A stretch of 6,642 nucleotides of DNA from Oscillospiraceae bacterium (lineage in GTDB: Bacteria; Bacillota; Clostridia; Oscillospirales; Acutalibacteraceae): the NCBI GenBank assembly GCA_902761265.1, contig CACWJV010000129.1, forward strand, positions 1 to 6,642. Reading direction: 5' to 3'. The notes beneath the pieces were generated by a model. It saw nothing but the letters and a program-made list of their open reading frames with translations, was not told the origin of the DNA and searched no databases. The position numbers and the translations under genes were made by a program. This document shows, piece after piece, positions 5,580 to 6,642 of this stretch. Numbering within the stretch: the first letter of the stretch is position 1; each line of letters begins with the position of its first letter.

Positions 5580-5681
5580 GGTTTATCCTTGCCCTCCCCG
5601 AAGGCGGGGCGCGGGTCTCCGGTGGAGACCTCAAAAGGCGCAGCCTTTTGAAGCGCCGACCGAGCCGGCAGGCGAGACAGG
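5566..5681. repeat. Hairpin-rich dispersed element, copy B
   Basis: Aligns with copy A: CGACCGCTACAGG, TCCTTGCCCTCCCCG (5586-5600), first stem CCCCG/CGGGG (5596-5609), second stem GGTCTCC/GGAGACC (5614-5630, loop GGT), third stem TCAAAAGGC/GCCTTTTGA (5631-5651, loop GCA), CGACCGAG (5657-5664) and CGAGA (5673-5677). Stems keep their positions while their sequences differ from copy A. Confidence 0.75.
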
Positions 5682-5824
5682 TGGCACGCGCCCACACGAT
5701 TTGCGGTTAGGCGATCGAGTTCCATGCGCGTGACGGGTGAGGTTTGAACGCACAGTTCATTGATCTCTGACGGCTGCGGACGAGTCCTACCCGCCGCACA
5801 CAATCCCTGCAACCGCAAATCAAA

Positions 5825-5856
5825 ACCGCCGCTCCGTTGGAAGCGGCGGTCTTTTT
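5825..5856 (+). terminator. Intrinsic terminator upstream of the IS200-like element
   Basis: ACCGCCGCT (5825-5833) pairs with AGCGGCGGT (5842-5850), followed by C and TTTTT (5852-5856), with A residues in front. No gene in the preceding 640 bp needs it. It may be the remnant terminator of lost host sequence, or may shield tnpA from outside transcription, a role known for a hairpin of IS200. Confidence 0.75.
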
Positions 5857-5923
5857 GTATCACGAAAACCACGCGATAGTCGCGTGGTTCCAAAAAGCTT
5901 AAGCGAAGAGAAAAACAAAAGAA

Positions 5924-5980
5924 CTCCTTTTGCGATATAATAAGGTGCGGTCTGCCAACTGCACAAAAGAGCAAAAGGAG
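5924..5980 (+). promoter_or_regulatory. tnpA leader: -10 box and Shine-Dalgarno-masking complement
   Basis: CTCCTTTTGC (5924-5933) is the exact reverse complement of GCAAAAGGAG (5971-5980), which holds the tnpA Shine-Dalgarno. Between them is a TATAAT (5936-5941) without a clear -35. If that is the -10, internal transcripts start near 5948 and lack the masking arm, whereas read-through transcripts include it and would hide the ribosome-binding site. IS200 is known to have a leader structure that sequesters its ribosome-binding site. Confidence 0.55.
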
Positions 5981-5989
5981 GACATTCAG

Positions 5990-6409
5990 ATGGGGCTGAA
6001 TGACATACATAGTTTATCACATACAAAGTGGAATTGCAAATATCATATAGTGTTTGCGCCAAAATACCGAAGGAAAGTGTTTTACCAAAACAAGAAGGTA
6101 GAGGTAGGAAAAATATTGAGGCAGTTATGTGACTGGAAAGGCGTGAACATAATTGAAGCAGAAGTATGCCCGGATCATATTCATATGTTAGTAGAGATAC
6201 CACCAAAGATTTCAGTGTCAAGCTTTATGGGGTATCTGAAAGGAAAAAGTAGCACAATGCTATATGAGCAATTCGGCGAACTGAAATATAAGTATAGAAG
6301 CCGAGAATTCTGGTGCAAAGGATATTATGTGGATACAGTAGGGAAAAACACAAGCCGAATTGCGGAATACATAAAGAATCAGTTAAAAGAAGATGAACTG
6401 GGCGAGTAA
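5990..6409 (+). CDS. tnpA: IS200/IS605-family Y1 HUH transposase
   Basis: 139 residues from ATG at 5990, preceded by AAAAGGAGG with 8-nt spacing; the frame is open upstream but that part is untranslated leader. Typical IS200 features: WNCKYHIVFAPKYRRKVFY (14-32), the HUH pair His63/His65 in CPDHIHMLVEIPP, SFMGYLKGKSS (78-88), and EYIKNQ at 126-131 with catalytic Tyr127 and Gln131, the same numbers as in IS608 TnpA. The enzyme cuts and rejoins single-stranded element ends through a 5'-phosphotyrosine link, as a dimer. The protein is slightly shorter than usual (about 150 residues). After TAA (6407-6409) the same frame stays open for 13 more codons (LTMTGMGPYKSKR) to TAA at 6449, so the first stop may be a recent nonsense change. 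All catalytic residues remain. Confidence 0.95.
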   Translation: MGLNDIHSLSHTKWNCKYHIVFAPKYRRKVFYQNKKVEVGKILRQLCDWKGVNIIEAEVCPDHIHMLVEIPPKISVSSFMGYLKGKSSTMLYEQFGELKYKYRSREFWCKGYYVDTVGKNTSRIAEYIKNQLKEDELGE

Positions 6410-6541
6410 CTTACAATGACAGGGATGGGTCCATATAAGAGCAAACGGTAAAAAGTAAATACGCGGTTGGCAGATCGTTTACACGTTTACGTGTCCCGCG
6501 AGGAACAGAGGGCTATGCCCGCATGAGAAAAACCACCCGCT

Positions 6542-6642
6542 TGTGAACTGACCCCAAAAAGTTGGACAAAGTTTAAATAGGAACTTTGTTAAAACTGAAT
6601 ATTAAGCAGCTAAAATGGCTTGAGATCTGTGTTGAGCAGGTG
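6542..6642 (-). mobile_element. Terminus of an IS3-family (IS150-like) element, partial
   Basis: TGTGAACTGACCCC followed by AAAAAGTTGGACA (6542-6567) resembles the terminal inverted repeats of IS3-family elements (terminal TG, GACCCC, AGTTGGACA); the end could be at 6542 or 6544. A hairpin ACAAAGTT/AACTTTGT (6566-6589) lies just inside. The element extends past the right edge and lies with its transposase on the minus strand, so this is its transposase-distal (right) end. It interrupts the right-end palindrome of the IS200-like element. Confidence 0.65.
6602..6642 (-). CDS. IS3-family transposase C-terminus (OrfB, partial)
   Basis: On the minus strand the last 12 codons read PAQHRSQAILAA and stop with TAA at 6604-6602; the preceding partial codon (xCA) allows S, T, P or A. 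This matches the usual [ST]P-x-Q-[YH]-R tail of IS3/IS150-type integrase-domain transposases. Only 41 bases are visible, so the call depends equally on the inverted-repeat-like end some 35 bp further on. The N-terminal part would lie beyond the right edge. Confidence 0.55.
   Translation of the reverse strand, partial: PAQHRSQAILAA

Larger units (their letters stand above)
5254..5749. repeat. Repeat-built gene-free region bounded by 24-bp perfect inverted repeats
   Basis: The 24 bases at 5254-5277 (beginning GTTCAAACC) are the exact reverse complement of 5726-5749 (ending GGTTTGAAC). A third, partial copy in the right-arm orientation lies at 5449-5467 with one mismatch over 19 bases. A 22-bp direct repeat (starting CACGCGCCCACACGAT) occurs at 5271-5292 and 5685-5706 with one mismatch and overlaps the left inverted arm. 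A degenerate CGGCAAAG...CCGGCGA motif occurs near 5290 and 5490. Open frames across this stretch are not credible genes: no ribosome-binding sites, no recognisable domains, and they run across palindromes. It may be a composite of dispersed repeats or a non-autonomous element. Confidence 0.7.
5867..6541 (+). mobile_element. IS200/IS605-family element, right end interrupted
   Basis: The left end carries a 10-bp hairpin AACCACGCGA/TCGCGTGGTT with loop TAG (5867-5889), as expected for the subterminal palindromes recognised by Y1 transposases. tnpA follows. The right end shows the matching half AACCACCCGCT (6531-6541), preceded like the left one by GAAAA, but its second arm is missing because other DNA starts at about 6542. 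Between tnpA and that point are small hairpins (ACACG/CGTGT 6481-6494; GGGC/GCCC 6510-6520). Exact cleavage sites cannot be set from one copy; the left boundary may lie slightly before 5867. Base composition is AT-richer than the host genes, consistent with recent arrival. Confidence 0.75.

Noticed and set aside
5099..5710. Open frames in the repeat region after the terminator
   Set aside because: They cross several palindromes and repeat boundaries, start inside the upstream gene or without a ribosome-binding site, and resemble no protein family.
5254..5749. RAYT-associated REP system with the nearby tnpA as its mobiliser
   Set aside because: The transposase has the sequence of an ordinary IS200 TnpA with its own end hairpins (AACCAC...), which do not resemble the hairpins of the repeats; proximity alone does not support a link.
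5930..5989. Upstream start of tnpA adding 20 residues
   Set aside because: This stretch contains the -10 box and the Shine-Dalgarno for the ATG at 5990, and the family's proteins begin near GLNDIHSLSHTKW.
6410..6541. Antisense regulatory RNA or omega-like RNA at the IS right end
   Set aside because: Only small hairpins are visible and there is no TnpB gene; the sequence alone does not support a non-coding RNA call.

Overview
The window looks like chromosomal DNA of a GC-rich Bacillota bacterium of class Clostridia (Oscillospiraceae-like; inferred). The basis is the zapA / U32-peptidase pair, the VanRS-like two-component system, strong AGGAGG ribosome-binding sites, and intergenic DNA full of hairpin repeats. 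Host genes are GC-rich; the insertion-sequence DNA at the right end is clearly AT-richer.

Layout. Positions 1-1932 (minus strand) hold a two-gene operon with its own promoter: zapA, overlapping by one base a U32-family peptidase-like Fe-S protein that runs off the left edge. Positions 1934-2315 are non-coding and unusual: a mosaic of tandem tracts that all have a 7-bp period but different unit sequences, interrupted by a 70-bp inverted-repeat element and a 13-bp-stem hairpin. Positions 2316-4321 (minus) hold an OmpR/PhoB-type response regulator followed, with a 4-nt ATGA overlap, by its sensor histidine kinase. The last seven kinase codons lie inside one of the 7-bp tracts. A 166-bp divergent intergenic region carries an 11-bp tandem direct repeat that fits a response-regulator operator. 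On its other side, 4488-5177 (plus) encodes a secreted, low-complexity Thr/Pro/Ala/Asp/Lys-rich protein with a signal peptide, 11-residue repeats and a C-terminal membrane anchor, ending at an intrinsic terminator. The simplest reading is that the two-component system controls itself and this envelope protein.

Positions 5217-5824 are gene-free and built from dispersed repeats: two related hairpin-rich elements, 24-bp perfect inverted repeats about 450 bp apart, a 22-bp direct repeat, and a half copy of the 70-bp element seen at 2169-2238. Several hairpins differ between copies by paired, compensating substitutions.

From about 5867 onward is mobile DNA. It is an IS200/IS605-family element with a left-end hairpin, a Y1 HUH transposase (tnpA) whose Shine-Dalgarno can be masked by an upstream complement, and a right end cut in the middle of its hairpin. 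The interrupting DNA is the terminus of an IS3-family element, which enters with the last residues of its transposase on the minus strand at the window edge.
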